Below, piece by piece: positions 36,053 to 45,671 of a stretch of DNA of 64,000 bases. Made by a program: the position numbers and the translations under genes. Under the pieces are notes generated by a model. The model saw only the letters and a list, made by a program, of their open reading frames with translations. It was not told the DNA's origin and searched no databases. Origin of the DNA: Bacteroidales bacterium (GTDB taxonomy: Bacteria; Bacteroidota; Bacteroidia; Bacteroidales; UBA1402); NCBI GenBank assembly GCA_028709215.1, contig JAQVXI010000001.1, positions 186,537-250,536 of the forward strand. Direction: 5' to 3'. Positions within the stretch are counted from its first letter, which is position 1. Each line of letters begins with the position of its first letter.

Positions 36053-38218
36053 ATGGAACTATCCGTCTACTCGCTGCTTTTTTTGCTGATGTCCATTCTT
36101 ACGTTTATGGTGTCCGGTGTTGCGTTCTCGCGACGAAGGGTGGTGGGGGCTACCGAGTTGGGATGGCTGATGTTTTCTGTCGCATTCTGGACCTATTTTG
36201 TATTTTTTGAGTCGATGGCCAAGACGGTAGAATTTAAAATCCTGTGGTCCAAGATTTCGTACCTTGGGGTGACGACAACCCCGGTGTTGTATTTTCTATT
36301 TGTGCTTCGTTTGACCCGCCAGTATCGATTGAAAGATCATCGATTGGGCGGTTTGCTTTTTTTGTTACCCCTTGTTACGGTGGTTCTTGCGGCAACCAAT
36401 GAATGGCACCATTTGGTCTGGACCTCTTTTGGCAACATCGACCCGTCGAGCAACATCATGGCATATGAGCACGGAATATGGTTTTATGTCGGATATGTTC
36501 TGTATTCCTATGTGTTGATTGGAATATCCACCATTTTATTGGTTGATTTGATTCGCAAACGAGAAAAGGTGTATCGTCGACAAGGCTTGTTGGTTCTTAT
36601 GGCCGGTTTGATACCAATTTTGGCCAGCTTCATCTATCTTAGTGGATATAAGCCGTTTAATGGCGCGGATATTACGCCGTTGAGTATGGCGCTGAGTGGT
36701 TTTTTATTTACGGTGGCCATTTTTCGTACCAAGCTGATTCATTTGATTCCGGTAGCAAGGCAGTTGTTGGTGGAGACGATGCCCATCGGTATTGTGATTC
36801 TGGACGATGAACGCTGCATTCAGGAAGTCAATCCGGTGGCAGCACGTATGCTGCAGATTGACGAAGTCGTACTGGGTACACCTTTGGCTTCATTGGGATC
36901 TTCTGCCCTGCTACGAGCGATGATCGATCTGAATTTGAAGCGTAAAGAAGAAATGACGGTTCAGTCGGAGCAGGGGCGGACGCTGAGATTGCTCCGACAA
37001 CGGGAACCCCGACTTAAGGGAAACTGCATGTTTACGATCTACGATGTAACCGAAGCACTGCGACAGCAGCAGGAACTTGAACACGCGAGGAATCGTTTTG
37101 AATCGCTCAATAGCTTGTTTCGCCTGATGTCGGACAATTTGACCAATATGTTGTGGGCGAGAGATCTGGATGGACGGTATTTATTTGCGAATAAGGCTTT
37201 GTGTTCGTCGGTGCTGGGCGTAGACTCGTCGGATGATGTCGTTGGTAAAACCATGCACGACCTGATGCAATTGAGCGTGTCGATGAGCGAGCTGGATACA
37301 CGTCGATTGCGTATTGCTGAAATTAGCAATCAAACGGATGCCATTGTCTTGCAAACCGGAAAACCGGGTGTGTTTGATGAAGTTTTCTGGCGTGATGGGG
37401 AAGAGGTGCATTTGAGTGTACATAAGGCTCCTTTACTCGATGATCGAGGGCAGATAATGGGTATCGTGGGAACGGCAAGCGATGTCACGGAGCAAAAAAA
37501 TACAGAACGTGAATTGTTTTTGGCCAAACAGCGGGCGGAAGAAAGCGATCGGTTGAAGACGGCATTTTTGGCCAATATGAGTCACGAAATTCGAACGCCC
37601 ATGAATGGCATCATGGGTTTCATTTCGTTGTTGCAGTCCAATCAACTGTCTGCCGATGAAAAACAGGAATACTTGAATATCGTCGAACAGAGTGGACGTG
37701 AATTGCTTGCGACCATCAACGATATTCTGGAATTGTCAAAAGTACAGTCTGGAGATCTTTCCGTACAACTTCGTCCCTTTAATGTAAACGAGTTGCTGAC
37801 TGCCGTTTACACGATGTGCAAATCCGAAGCGGACTTGAAGGGCTTGGCGTTTGACATGCCGCAGGAGTTGCCGCTGGAGCAAGCCTATATTCGTTCGGAT
37901 CGGGAAAAGATTCATTCGATTTGTCTCCAGTTTGTTCGTATGGCCATCAAGCGCAGTCAAAAAGGCTGTGTTCGTTTTTCCTCTTCCATAGACGGTCGGC
38001 GATTGACCTTAAAATTCCTGGATTCAAATGCAAGCTTACCCGCAACGGGTATTGATGGACTTGGCTTGGGTATGGCTTTGGCAAAAGCCTATGTGGATGT
38101 GTTGGGTGGCAACATACAAATCGAAAACGAAGTGAACCTTGGCTGCCATTTTTACGTTCATGTCTTGGTTGATCCGATCGATGTCTCGGAGGATGCCGCA
38201 GATCTCTTGCGGCAGTAG
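36053..38218 (+). CDS. Membrane sensor histidine kinase with 7TM and PAS domains and eroded ATP-binding site
   Basis: A 721-residue protein. Residues 1-230 form a seven-helix HisK_N-type membrane sensor (LFLLMSILTFMVSGVAFSRR onward). A PAS at 235-340 (IGIVILDDERCIQEVNPVAA) and a second PAS at 355-490 (MLWARDLDGRYLFANKALCS) follow, then the dimerisation domain with H511 in NMSHEIRTPMNGI. The C-terminal HATPase region is degenerate: the N-box reads FVRMAIKRS where NAIKFT is expected, the DxGxG box is replaced by DSNAS, and only GLGLGMALAK of the G2 box is conserved. It may bind ATP poorly or act as a pseudokinase. No response regulator is adjacent. The flavodiiron gene follows from its own promoter. 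Confidence 0.82.
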   Translation: MELSVYSLLFLLMSILTFMVSGVAFSRRRVVGATELGWLMFSVAFWTYFVFFESMAKTVEFKILWSKISYLGVTTTPVLYFLFVLRLTRQYRLKDHRLGGLLFLLPLVTVVLAATNEWHHLVWTSFGNIDPSSNIMAYEHGIWFYVGYVLYSYVLIGISTILLVDLIRKREKVYRRQGLLVLMAGLIPILASFIYLSGYKPFNGADITPLSMALSGFLFTVAIFRTKLIHLIPVARQLLVETMPIGIVILDDERCIQEVNPVAARMLQIDEVVLGTPLASLGSSALLRAMIDLNLKRKEEMTVQSEQGRTLRLLRQREPRLKGNCMFTIYDVTEALRQQQELEHARNRFESLNSLFRLMSDNLTNMLWARDLDGRYLFANKALCSSVLGVDSSDDVVGKTMHDLMQLSVSMSELDTRRLRIAEISNQTDAIVLQTGKPGVFDEVFWRDGEEVHLSVHKAPLLDDRGQIMGIVGTASDVTEQKNTERELFLAKQRAEESDRLKTAFLANMSHEIRTPMNGIMGFISLLQSNQLSADEKQEYLNIVEQSGRELLATINDILELSKVQSGDLSVQLRPFNVNELLTAVYTMCKSEADLKGLAFDMPQELPLEQAYIRSDREKIHSICLQFVRMAIKRSQKGCVRFSSSIDGRRLTLKFLDSNASLPATGIDGLGLGMALAKAYVDVLGGNIQIENEVNLGCHFYVHVLVDPIDVSEDAADLLRQ

Positions 38219-38237
38219 GCAAAAAAGTGTATTTTTG
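38206..38237 (+). promoter_or_regulatory. Promoter of the flavodiiron protein gene
   Basis: CTTG at 38206-38209, 20 bases, TATTTTTG at 38230-38237. The leader is about 32 bases. The -33 element lies inside the end of the kinase gene. Confidence 0.7.
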
Positions 38238-38274
38238 CCCATACAATCGTGTTGCGAATATTTAATCACTCTAT

Positions 38275-39471
38275 ATGAAGAAACATATTAAAAACAACGT
38301 CTACTGGGTAGGCAAAAACCATTGGGATTTGCGTGAGTTTCACGGGTCTGAGTATACGACCACAAAGGGATCTTCATACAATTCCTATTTGATATTGGAG
38401 GAAAAAATCGGCTTAATTGACACGGTTTATGAACCCTTTTCTACCGAATTTATTAAAAATCTGGCCACTGAAATTGATCTCAAAACCATTGATTTTATTG
38501 TGGTCAATCATGCAGAACCCGATCACAGTGGAGCCTTGGAGGCCTTACTGGACTTAATACCCGGTACCCCGGTCTACTGCACGGAGAATGGAATTAAATC
38601 CTTAACGGGTTTGTATCACAAAAAGGATTGGAATTTGGTTCCGGTCAAAACGGGAGACCGCATTTCTGTAGGCAACGGCAAGGAGTTGGTCTTTATACAA
38701 GCGGCAATGATTCACTGGCCCGACAGCATGTTCTGTTTTTTAACGCAGGACAATGTTTTGTTTAGTAACGATGCCTTTGGTCAGCATTATTGTTCGGAGT
38801 TGTTGTTTAATGACTTGGTCGATCAAGGTGAGTTGTGGACGGAAACGATCAAATATTATGCAAACATCATTACCCCCTTCAGTCATTTGGTCAATCGGAA
38901 AATTGAAGAAATAAAGAGTCTGGGCCTTGAAGTAGAATGCATTTGTACAAGTCATGGCATTGTTTGGCGCAAGGATCCGGCTCAGGTGATTGAGAAGTAC
39001 CTGGAATATGCGAACGGGTATCAGGAAAATCAGATTACGGTGATTTACGACACGATGTATGAGGGAACGGCAATGATGGCCAATCAATTTGTCAAAGGCA
39101 TTACCATGGAAGATCCCTTGGTCAATGTAAAACTGTTCAGTGCTTCTCATACCAACATTAGTGATCTGGTTACCGAGATCTTTAAGTCCAAAGCGATACT
39201 TTTGGGTTCGCCCACGGTGCACAATGGGGTACTATATACGATCGCCGGCTTGCTCGAATTTGTCAACGGTTTGAAGTTCAAGAACAAAAAAGCGGCCACC
39301 TTCGGCACCTATGGTTGGAGAGACCTTTCGTCAAAGGTGATTCAGAAATCCTTGCAGGAAGCCGGTTTTGAAATTGTAATGGAACCCATCAGTGCAAATT
39401 GGAGACCTGATGAGCAACTTCAGGAGCGTTGTGTGGAGTATGGAAAAACGTTTGCACGTTCTGTTAAGTAA
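38275..39471 (+). CDS. Flavodiiron protein (FprA-type O2/NO reductase)
   Basis: A 398-residue A-class flavodiiron protein. The N-terminal metallo-beta-lactamase-like domain has the diiron ligands in NHAEPDHSG, the HWPDS region and SNDAFGQHY. The C-terminal flavodoxin domain begins ITVIYDTMYEGTAMMANQFV with SHTNISDLV and GSPTVHNGV for FMN binding. These cytoplasmic enzymes reduce oxygen to water, or nitric oxide to N2O, protecting anaerobes. Electrons usually come from rubredoxin; none is fused or adjacent. It supports an anaerobic or microaerobic lifestyle. Confidence 0.95.
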   Translation: MKKHIKNNVYWVGKNHWDLREFHGSEYTTTKGSSYNSYLILEEKIGLIDTVYEPFSTEFIKNLATEIDLKTIDFIVVNHAEPDHSGALEALLDLIPGTPVYCTENGIKSLTGLYHKKDWNLVPVKTGDRISVGNGKELVFIQAAMIHWPDSMFCFLTQDNVLFSNDAFGQHYCSELLFNDLVDQGELWTETIKYYANIITPFSHLVNRKIEEIKSLGLEVECICTSHGIVWRKDPAQVIEKYLEYANGYQENQITVIYDTMYEGTAMMANQFVKGITMEDPLVNVKLFSASHTNISDLVTEIFKSKAILLGSPTVHNGVLYTIAGLLEFVNGLKFKNKKAATFGTYGWRDLSSKVIQKSLQEAGFEIVMEPISANWRPDEQLQERCVEYGKTFARSVK

Positions 39472-39489
39472 ACGGAAAGCATTGTATAC

Positions 39490-39518
39490 AAAAAAAGCCG
39501 CATAAAGCGGCTTTTTTT
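39490..39518. terminator. Bidirectional terminator between the flavodiiron gene and rpmA
   Basis: A-run plus GCCGC, loop ATAAA, then GCGGC plus T-run: a 12-base stem with U-tracts in both directions. It sits between two convergent genes. Confidence 0.92.
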
Positions 39519-39535
39519 GTTCTGAATGGATCGTA

Positions 39536-39802
39536 TTATTCAGCGGTGGTTGTAGGAACTACCGATACGAATGAACGATCATTTTTCTTGCGACGGAAAA
39601 CGACGGTACCATCAATCAATGCGAAGAGTGTGTGGTCTTTACCAATCCCAACGTTTTCACCCGGGTGGTGTACTGTACCACGTTGACGTACCAAGATGTT
39701 ACCGGCTTTGGCTACTTGACCACCAAATACTTTCACACCCAATCGTTTGCTTTCTGATTCGCGGCCGTTCTTGGAACTACCGACTCCTTTTTTATGTGCC
39801 AT
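39536..39802 (-). CDS. rpmA: Ribosomal protein bL27
   Basis: A complete 88-residue bL27: [20 protein letters not shown] start, then [20 protein letters not shown] and [20 protein letters not shown]. It lines the peptidyl-transferase region of the 50S subunit. It lies 21 bases after rplU in the universal pair. There is no N-terminal extension of the cleavable type known from Firmicutes. Confidence 0.98.
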   Translation of the reverse strand: MAHKKGVGSSKNGRESESKRLGVKVFGGQVAKAGNILVRQRGTVHHPGENVGIGKDHTLFALIDGTVVFRRKKNDRSFVSVVPTTTAE

Positions 39803-39823
39803 TTTTGTGTAATTTTTTTCGTG

Positions 39824-40135
39824 TTATGCGACAACTTCGTTGATTCTCAATTCAGTCATACATTGACGGTGGCCGTTGAGTTTGCGATAGCCTTTTCTTC
39901 TTTTCTTTTTGAAAATAAGAACTTTGTCACTTTTTACGTGCGACAACACTTCACATACAACTTTGGCGCCTTCTACAGTAGGAACACCAATCTTTACGGA
40001 ACCGTCGTTGTCAACCAACAACACTTTTTCAAATTCTACTACAGAACCACGTTCTGCTTCCAAACGATGGACATACAAGCGTTTGCCGGCTTCTGCCTTG
40101 AACTGTTGTCCCGCGATTTCAACAATTGCGTACAT
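39824..40135 (-). CDS. rplU: Ribosomal protein bL21
   Basis: A complete 103-residue bL21: [20 protein letters not shown] start, the central [20 protein letters not shown] and the C-terminal [20 protein letters not shown]. It binds 23S rRNA. First gene of rplU-rpmA, with a clear promoter upstream. Confidence 0.98.
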   Translation of the reverse strand: MYAIVEIAGQQFKAEAGKRLYVHRLEAERGSVVEFEKVLLVDNDGSVKIGVPTVEGAKVVCEVLSHVKSDKVLIFKKKRRKGYRKLNGHRQCMTELRINEVVA

Positions 40136-40213
40136 AAATCAATAATTATTATGTTACTCCGGAAGGTGGGGTGCTCACGCAGTGCCGCTTTAAACCTTAC
40201 ACGAATTAGGCTG

Positions 40214-40245
40214 CAAAAGTAGGAATTCCTACGTAAATAAACAAG
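40214..40245 (-). promoter_or_regulatory. Promoter of rplU-rpmA
   Basis: Minus strand: CTTG (40245-40242), 20 bases, TACTTTTG (40221-40214). The leader of about 75 bases before the rplU ATG could hold regulation, but I see no clear structure in it. Confidence 0.75.
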
Positions 40246-40260
40246 CTTTTTGACTGAAAA

Positions 40261-41211
40261 TCAGAGTTTGTTTGAAGAAAGATAGCGTTCTGCCTCAATT
40301 GCTGCGGCACAGCCACTTCCGGCAGCCGTAACGGCTTGACGGTAATGTGGGTCTGCCACATCGCCGGCAGCAAAGACTCCATCCAATTGGGTGCGCGGTG
40401 TCCCAGGCGTTGTACGAATGTAACCCGTTTCGTCCAATTCAATGTAGTCCTTGAAGATATCGGAGTTTGGCTTATGTCCGATCGCCAGGAAAAATCCGTC
40501 GATGGCTATGTCTACTTTTTCTTCGTCCGATTGCCCCTTGCGTTTGATTAGATGAACACCCTCTACGCCGTTGTCGCCATACAATCCCAGCGTTTCATGT
40601 TCAAACAGGATGGTAATGTTCGGGGTTTCCTGTACGCGGTCTTGCATTATCTGAGAGGCTCTCAGGAAGGGTTTGCGTACAATCATGTAAACGTGCTCCG
40701 CTAAACCGGATAGGTATGCGGCTTCTTCACAGGCGGTATCACCACCCCCTACAACGGCGACCTTTTTCTTGCGATAGAAGAACCCGTCACAGGTTGCACA
40801 GGCGGATACCCCCATGCCTTGATATTTCACTTCGTCTTGTAGTCCCAGGTATTTTGCGGTTGCACCCGTTGCGATAATGAGGCTGTCACAGGTTATCTGT
40901 TTTTCACCATCGATGGTGATTCGATAGGGTTTGGCTGACAGGTCGGCAGCGGTTGCTACACCCCAACGGGCATCACAGCCAAATCGGGTGGCTTGTTTTC
41001 TTAAATCTTCCATCATGTCATTGCCACTGATTCCATCCGGATAGCCGGGGAAGTTTTCGATGTCCGTAGTGGTTGTCAATTGACCACCGGGTTGCATGCC
41101 TTCGTATAAGACGGGTGAAAGGTTGGCACGACCGGCGTAAATTCCGGCGGTAAATCCTGCAGGACCCGATCCGATGATCAGGCAACGAACGTGTTCGGTT
41201 GTTTGTTCCAT
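40261..41211 (-). CDS. trxB: Thioredoxin reductase
   Basis: A complete 316-residue low-Mr reductase. The FAD-binding start is IIGSGPAGFTAGIYAGRAN, the redox pair is C138-A-T-C141 in SACATCDGFF, the NADPH fold is VAVVGGGDTACEEAAYLS, and the C-terminal FAD motif is VFAAGDVADPHYRQAVTAAG. It reduces thioredoxin with NADPH. It is the last gene of the ftsK-lolA-trxB run (22-base gap). Confidence 0.96.
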   Translation of the reverse strand: MEQTTEHVRCLIIGSGPAGFTAGIYAGRANLSPVLYEGMQPGGQLTTTTDIENFPGYPDGISGNDMMEDLRKQATRFGCDARWGVATAADLSAKPYRITIDGEKQITCDSLIIATGATAKYLGLQDEVKYQGMGVSACATCDGFFYRKKKVAVVGGGDTACEEAAYLSGLAEHVYMIVRKPFLRASQIMQDRVQETPNITILFEHETLGLYGDNGVEGVHLIKRKGQSDEEKVDIAIDGFFLAIGHKPNSDIFKDYIELDETGYIRTTPGTPRTQLDGVFAAGDVADPHYRQAVTAAGSGCAAAIEAERYLSSNKL

Positions 41212-41233
41212 ATCGTTTTGTTTCTTTTTTTTG

Positions 41234-41887
41234 TTATCGTAGGTCTATGACCTGGGTATTTGGAAATAGTTTCTGTTGGAAAACAAAGAAGGCATCCAAA
41301 AAGTTCTTTCCGGTTTGGTATGATTTGATCGAAATAATCGATTTTGAATCGTCTTTGTTGATCAATTCAAGGCCCAGTGCTTGGCCGGTGTTGGGGTGAA
41401 AGTAGGCACGGATTTCTTTAAGTGGGCTGTATTTGTCTTGAGGCAGCAACTGAACCCCAGCACTGCTTTTGCCCATAAAGGTTTGGTTGCCCAGATTTTT
41501 ACTGGTGTATCCGTGTTTGTACAATAGGAAAATTTTAATGGGGTTGATCATCAACTGTTCGTCTGCGTCGGGTTCACTCAGGTTGACTTCTTGAGGTCCT
41601 TTCAGATAAACCCATTGATTTCGTCCGTCAAACCAGGTGATCATATCATCCACTTCAATCTTAAACTTATCCGCCTTCATGTAAATGTGTCCTTGGATGC
41701 GTTCGTGTTCTGCCTGTTGTGGGTCCAGAATGGAAAGATCAAAACTTGCTTCCACACCGCCGGCTTTTTCATATGCCTGTGCTGCCTTTTGAAGCACGGC
41801 GATCGCTTTTCCGTCGTTTTGAGCCTGCGTATCCAGTCCAATCATTAGTCCCAAAAAACAGCATGCAAGGGTGATTATTCGTTTCAT
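41234..41887 (-). CDS. LolA-like outer-membrane lipoprotein carrier
   Basis: A 217-residue periplasmic protein with signal peptide MKRIITLACCFLGLMIGLDT then QAQ. It has the LolA-type half-barrel strands: GHIYMKADKFKIEVDDMITW, FDGRNQWVYLKG, EVNLSEPDADEQLMINPIKI and LGLELINKDDSKSIISIKSY. LolA carries lipoproteins from inner to outer membrane. Bacteroidetes carry several relatives, so a role as the main carrier is likely but not proven. It lies 5 bases after ftsK, an arrangement seen widely. Confidence 0.85.
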   Translation of the reverse strand: MKRIITLACCFLGLMIGLDTQAQNDGKAIAVLQKAAQAYEKAGGVEASFDLSILDPQQAEHERIQGHIYMKADKFKIEVDDMITWFDGRNQWVYLKGPQEVNLSEPDADEQLMINPIKIFLLYKHGYTSKNLGNQTFMGKSSAGVQLLPQDKYSPLKEIRAYFHPNTGQALGLELINKDDSKSIISIKSYQTGKNFLDAFFVFQQKLFPNTQVIDLR

Positions 41888-41892
41888 AGACG

Positions 41893-44376
41893 TTATTTAA
41901 GTTGAGACAATACATTCTCGAGATGGTATTCGTCGTCGACGAGTACCTGTCTGGCTTTGCTGCCCTCGTTGGGGCCGATGATTCCTGCCGCCTCCAGCTG
42001 ATCCACGATTCGTCCCGCACGGTTGTAGCCGATGGAAAATTTTCGTTGAATGAGTGAGGTGCTGCCTTGTTGGTGCATCACGATCAGGCGGGCAGCATCT
42101 TCAAACATGGGATCCCGTTCACCCACTTCGCTGGCCAATCCGGTTGAGCCACCTTCGGTTTGTGGTTCCGGCAATTCGAATGCCCTTGAGTAGCCCGGTT
42201 GGTTGCTTATAAAATTGGTTACGTTCAGTACTTCCGGCGTGTCCACAAATGCACACTGTACACGTACCAGGTCGCTGCCTTGTGAAAACAAAAGATCGCC
42301 TCGTCCAATGAGTTGATTGGCTCCGGATGCATCCAGGATGGTTCTTGAATCCGTTACGGAAATCACACGAAAGGCTACGCGTGCCGGGAAGTTGGCTTTG
42401 ATGGTTCCTGTGATAATATTGGTTGTTGGGCGCTGTGTTGCAATGATCATGTGGATTCCTACGGCTCGTGCTTTTTGAGCAATGCGCGCAATGGGCATTT
42501 CGATTTCTTTTCCGGCGGTCATGATTAAATCGCCAAACTCGTCGATGACAACAACGATGTAGGGTAGGAATTTATGTCCTTTTTCCGGGTTGAGGTGTCT
42601 GCTGACGAATTTACTGTTGTATTCTTTGATGTTACGTACGTTTGCCATCATCAATAGATTGTAACGGTCATCCATCTCACGGGTGAGCGAATTGAGCGTT
42701 TGAATCACTTTGGTAAAATCGGTGATAATGGCCTTGCCATCGTCCGGAAGTTTTGCAAGAAAATGCTTTTCGATGCTTGAGTAGATGTTGAACTCAACCA
42801 TTTTCGGGTCAATGAGTACAAATTTTAGTTCCGCCGGATGTTTTTTGTAAAGCAGGGAGGTAATCATGGCATTCAAGCCGACGGATTTACCCTGACCGGT
42901 TGCTCCTGCCACCAAAACGTGGGGCATTTTGCACAAATCGACCATGAATATGTCGTTGGTGATGGTGCGACCCAATGCAATGGGGAGTTCGTATTTGGAG
43001 TCCTTAAATTTGCGTGAATTGAGTACTCCATGCATGGATACGATTTGTGGATCTCGGTTGGGTACTTCAATCCCGATGGTTCCTTTGCCCGGTATAGGGG
43101 CGATGATTCGAATCCCCAAGGCGGCCAAACTTAACGCAATATCGTTTTCCAAACTCTTAATTCGACTGATGCGAATGCCCGGTTCAGGAATGATCTCATA
43201 TAGGGTGACGGTTGCACCAACAGTGGCCGTGATGGAGCTGATGCGTATGCCAAATTGTTCCAGGACTTCCTGGATACGACGTTTGTTGCTGTTTTGTTCT
43301 TCGGTATTGATGACTGTTTCTGATTTCTCATACATGGGAAGCAGGTCGGTATCCGGATATTTGTATCGGGATAAGTCTCTTTTCGGATCGTATTCCCCCA
43401 TATAGGATGCATCGTATTCTTCTCTGCCGTTAACGGTTCGAATGATGGGTTCGGTCGGTAATTCTTCCTCGATGGTTTCGGTCTGATCGTCCTCGGATCC
43501 AACTCGAATCTCAAAGTCGATGTCATCGGGTTCCGGGAGGATTTCTTCTTGTTTAACGGGCTGTTTTTGTTCGTGTTCGGTGTTCCGTTGAACCGTCACG
43601 GCTTGATGTATGGGGCTAGGTTCAGTGGTCCAGCTTTCTTCAAATTCTTCCGGAACGGTTCCGGCTTCGATGTCAACCGCTGCATCCGATTCGGGTTCAA
43701 GGCTCGATTCCTCCAACGTTTCTTTTTGGAATCGGATAGGCGTCCGGTTTGATGCGATTTGCTTCAGTTTCAGTCCTATTTTTTGCACGAATCCGGGTCG
43801 GACAAAGAGCAAAAAGATCAGCAGCGTCGAGAGTAGTATCAGGAAGACTCCCGGCCAACCGATTTGTTTGCGCATCCAAATGCTGGCGAAATGGCCGTGT
43901 GCACCTCCCCAATACAAGAAGCTGCCTTCGTATAAGGTACGGAAGAAAAACCCAAGCGCCAGGCTGGACCAAATTAACGAAAAACTCGTAATGAAAAAGA
44001 GTTGGACGGGCTTGATGCGTTGGATCCCAAACAAGCGCAGTCCCATCGCTCCGACAAAAAGAATGGGAAATAAAATGGGGAAGCCAAACCAGTGATTGAC
44101 GATAAAATTAGAAATCCACGCACCGAATCCGCCGCCAAAATTGCGTATGTTTCCTTCCAATTGGCTGAGTTCAGCGAATGAACGCGTGTTGACTTTGCTG
44201 TAATCCGCACTTCCGGTGAGTAAAAAAGAGAGTACAACAATGCTCAAATAGATGGATACACCAACCAGTAGGATGCCAAGCACAATCTGTGTTTCTCTTT
44301 TTTTGAAGAAAGAAAACAGGCGTAGTCGGGGTTTGTCTGTTTTTGACTGGTTTGTAGTCGTATTCTTTTTTGCCAT
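41893..44376 (-). CDS. ftsK: FtsK/SpoIIIE-type DNA translocase
   Basis: An 827-residue protein started at MAKKNTTTNQ; the 12 codons upstream lie over the promoter region. It has four N-terminal membrane helices (IVLGILLVGVSIYLSIVVLS and others), a Glu/Pro-rich linker (about 230-350), the alpha/beta translocase with Walker A GATGQGKSVGLN and Walker B YIVVVIDEFGDLI, and the C-terminal gamma winged helix (RKFSIGYNRAGRIVDQLEAA). It pumps chromosome ends across the septum and activates XerCD at dif. Length is normal for Bacteroidetes. Confidence 0.96.
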   Translation of the reverse strand: MAKKNTTTNQSKTDKPRLRLFSFFKKRETQIVLGILLVGVSIYLSIVVLSFLLTGSADYSKVNTRSFAELSQLEGNIRNFGGGFGAWISNFIVNHWFGFPILFPILFVGAMGLRLFGIQRIKPVQLFFITSFSLIWSSLALGFFFRTLYEGSFLYWGGAHGHFASIWMRKQIGWPGVFLILLSTLLIFLLFVRPGFVQKIGLKLKQIASNRTPIRFQKETLEESSLEPESDAAVDIEAGTVPEEFEESWTTEPSPIHQAVTVQRNTEHEQKQPVKQEEILPEPDDIDFEIRVGSEDDQTETIEEELPTEPIIRTVNGREEYDASYMGEYDPKRDLSRYKYPDTDLLPMYEKSETVINTEEQNSNKRRIQEVLEQFGIRISSITATVGATVTLYEIIPEPGIRISRIKSLENDIALSLAALGIRIIAPIPGKGTIGIEVPNRDPQIVSMHGVLNSRKFKDSKYELPIALGRTITNDIFMVDLCKMPHVLVAGATGQGKSVGLNAMITSLLYKKHPAELKFVLIDPKMVEFNIYSSIEKHFLAKLPDDGKAIITDFTKVIQTLNSLTREMDDRYNLLMMANVRNIKEYNSKFVSRHLNPEKGHKFLPYIVVVIDEFGDLIMTAGKEIEMPIARIAQKARAVGIHMIIATQRPTTNIITGTIKANFPARVAFRVISVTDSRTILDASGANQLIGRGDLLFSQGSDLVRVQCAFVDTPEVLNVTNFISNQPGYSRAFELPEPQTEGGSTGLASEVGERDPMFEDAARLIVMHQQGSTSLIQRKFSIGYNRAGRIVDQLEAAGIIGPNEGSKARQVLVDDEYHLENVLSQLK

Positions 44377-44409
44377 ATGTCGGATTCTGCTCGATTGGTA
44401 AACTGAAAA

Positions 44410-44417
44410 CAAAGATA
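44410..44417 (-). promoter_or_regulatory. Promoter -7 box of ftsK
   Basis: Minus-strand TATCTTTG, 34 bases before the chosen start. It lies back to back with the DUF5063 promoter. Confidence 0.6.
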
Positions 44418-44423
44418 CCGATA

Positions 44424-44458
44424 TTTGAGGAGATTGTATATGATTTTTTGTACTTTTG
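44424..44458 (+). promoter_or_regulatory. Promoter of the DUF5063 gene
   Basis: TTTG at 44424-44427 and TACTTTTG at 44451-44458, spaced 23 bases, slightly long. The start codon is 22 bases downstream. Confidence 0.6.
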
Positions 44459-44479
44459 CGTCAACCTGAAGGTTATGAT

Positions 44480-45055
44480 ATGACAAAGACGATGAAGCGC
44501 GATAAACCCGATAAACCCATTTACTCGAAAAACACCTTGGAATTTTTGGCGGTTGCCAAGAGTTACTGCGATGTGATGGAGCAATCCTCGGCTTTGTCCA
44601 CAGAGAAATTGGTTGAAACCGTTCGCCACCTGCTACCCTTATTATATTTAAAAGGCTCGCTATTGCCCGAAGGCAAGAGTGAATTGGATGAAGCAGTCGA
44701 GCTGTTTGCAACGGAGACTCAATATGCATACATTGCTTCTTCCATTGCGGATATTCTTGGGGAGAAAGATGCTTACTTAGAAGTGTTCCATCCGGATATG
44801 CCGCTTTCGGACACTCCGGTCGCTGCGTTTATTTCAGAAAGTCTTGCCGATATTTGGCAGGATTTGTACAATTTTGTAGAAACGTTTCGTATGGGGCATG
44901 AGCCCACGATGAATGAAGCGTTGTCTGTTTGTCGTGCAGGTTTTGGTCCTTTTTGGGGACAGACGATTGTGAATGTGTTGCGCGCATTGCATCAAGTTCA
45001 ATTTGATGCAGACGAGCCGGCAACGGAGGATGAAAACACCTATGACGACTTATAA
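44480..45055 (+). CDS. DUF5063-family protein
   Basis: A 191-residue, all-alpha acidic protein started at MTKTMKRDKP; an earlier in-frame ATG at 44456 lies inside the promoter box. It shows the DUF5063 pattern: TLEFLAVAKSYCDVMEQSSA, LPLLYLKGSLLP, SLADIWQDLYNFVETFRMGH and FGPFWGQTIVNVLRALHQVQ. Function unknown. It overlaps the following exonuclease gene by 14 bases, a pairing I believe is common in Bacteroidetes, so it may act in the same RNA process. Confidence 0.88.
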   Translation: MTKTMKRDKPDKPIYSKNTLEFLAVAKSYCDVMEQSSALSTEKLVETVRHLLPLLYLKGSLLPEGKSELDEAVELFATETQYAYIASSIADILGEKDAYLEVFHPDMPLSDTPVAAFISESLADIWQDLYNFVETFRMGHEPTMNEALSVCRAGFGPFWGQTIVNVLRALHQVQFDADEPATEDENTYDDL

Positions 45056-45671
45056 CACCTATATAGATAAAGAAGAAATCAATCAGTTGCCTCCCGCATT
45101 TTTTCCGGGGTCGATTGTAACGGTTGATACGCAAGATGCATTGGATAAAGCGCTGGCTTATCTCAATCAGCAGACCATTGTAGGGTTTGATACGGAGACC
45201 AAGCCGGTTTTTACCCGAGGTAAGCGCAACAAAGTGGCCTTGCTGCAGTTGTCGACGATGGATGTCTGTTTTTTGATTCGTATGAATTTGCTTGGTTTTC
45301 CCAAGGAACTCAATGATTTTTTTCGTAATTCCAACGTAAAAAAAATCGGCCTTTCCATAAAGGATGACTATTTGATGTTGCGGGGACGCAACGCTGAATT
45401 CAAGGCAGTGCGTTTTGTTGAACTGCAGGATTATTGCAAGAATCTTGGCATCGAGGTGAGCAGTCTTCAGAAGATATATGCGCTTCTTTTTGCTCAACGA
45501 ATATCAAAGTCGCAACGATTATCCAATTGGGAAGCTGAAAAACTGACTCCGGCGCAACAAAATTATGCAGCACTGGATGCGTATGCATGCCTGAAAATAT
45601 ACAATGAACTGGAGCGGGGAGAGGCTGTTTTTGTCGTCAATTCCAGCGATGATAAAGCGACACAAGAATAA
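45042..45671 (+). CDS. RNase D-like 3'-5' exonuclease
   Basis: A 209-residue DEDD-superfamily nuclease. I chose the start at MTTYNTYIDK; an in-frame ATG 12 bases earlier directly follows GGAGG. Exo I is TIVGFDTETKP, Exo II is VKKIGLSIKDDYLMLRG, Exo III is NYAALDAYACLKIYNEL, giving the D-E-D-D set and the tyrosine of the DEDDy class. No HRDC domain, so it is shorter than E. coli RNase D (375) and resembles single-domain 3'-5' exonucleases. Its start lies inside the end of the DUF5063 gene. Confidence 0.9.
   Translation: MTTYNTYIDKEEINQLPPAFFPGSIVTVDTQDALDKALAYLNQQTIVGFDTETKPVFTRGKRNKVALLQLSTMDVCFLIRMNLLGFPKELNDFFRNSNVKKIGLSIKDDYLMLRGRNAEFKAVRFVELQDYCKNLGIEVSSLQKIYALLFAQRISKSQRLSNWEAEKLTPAQQNYAALDAYACLKIYNELERGEAVFVVNSSDDKATQE

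Noticed and set aside
43610-44095. 161-codon plus-strand ORF inside ftsK
   Set aside because: Antisense to the ftsK membrane region with no independent promoter or family match.
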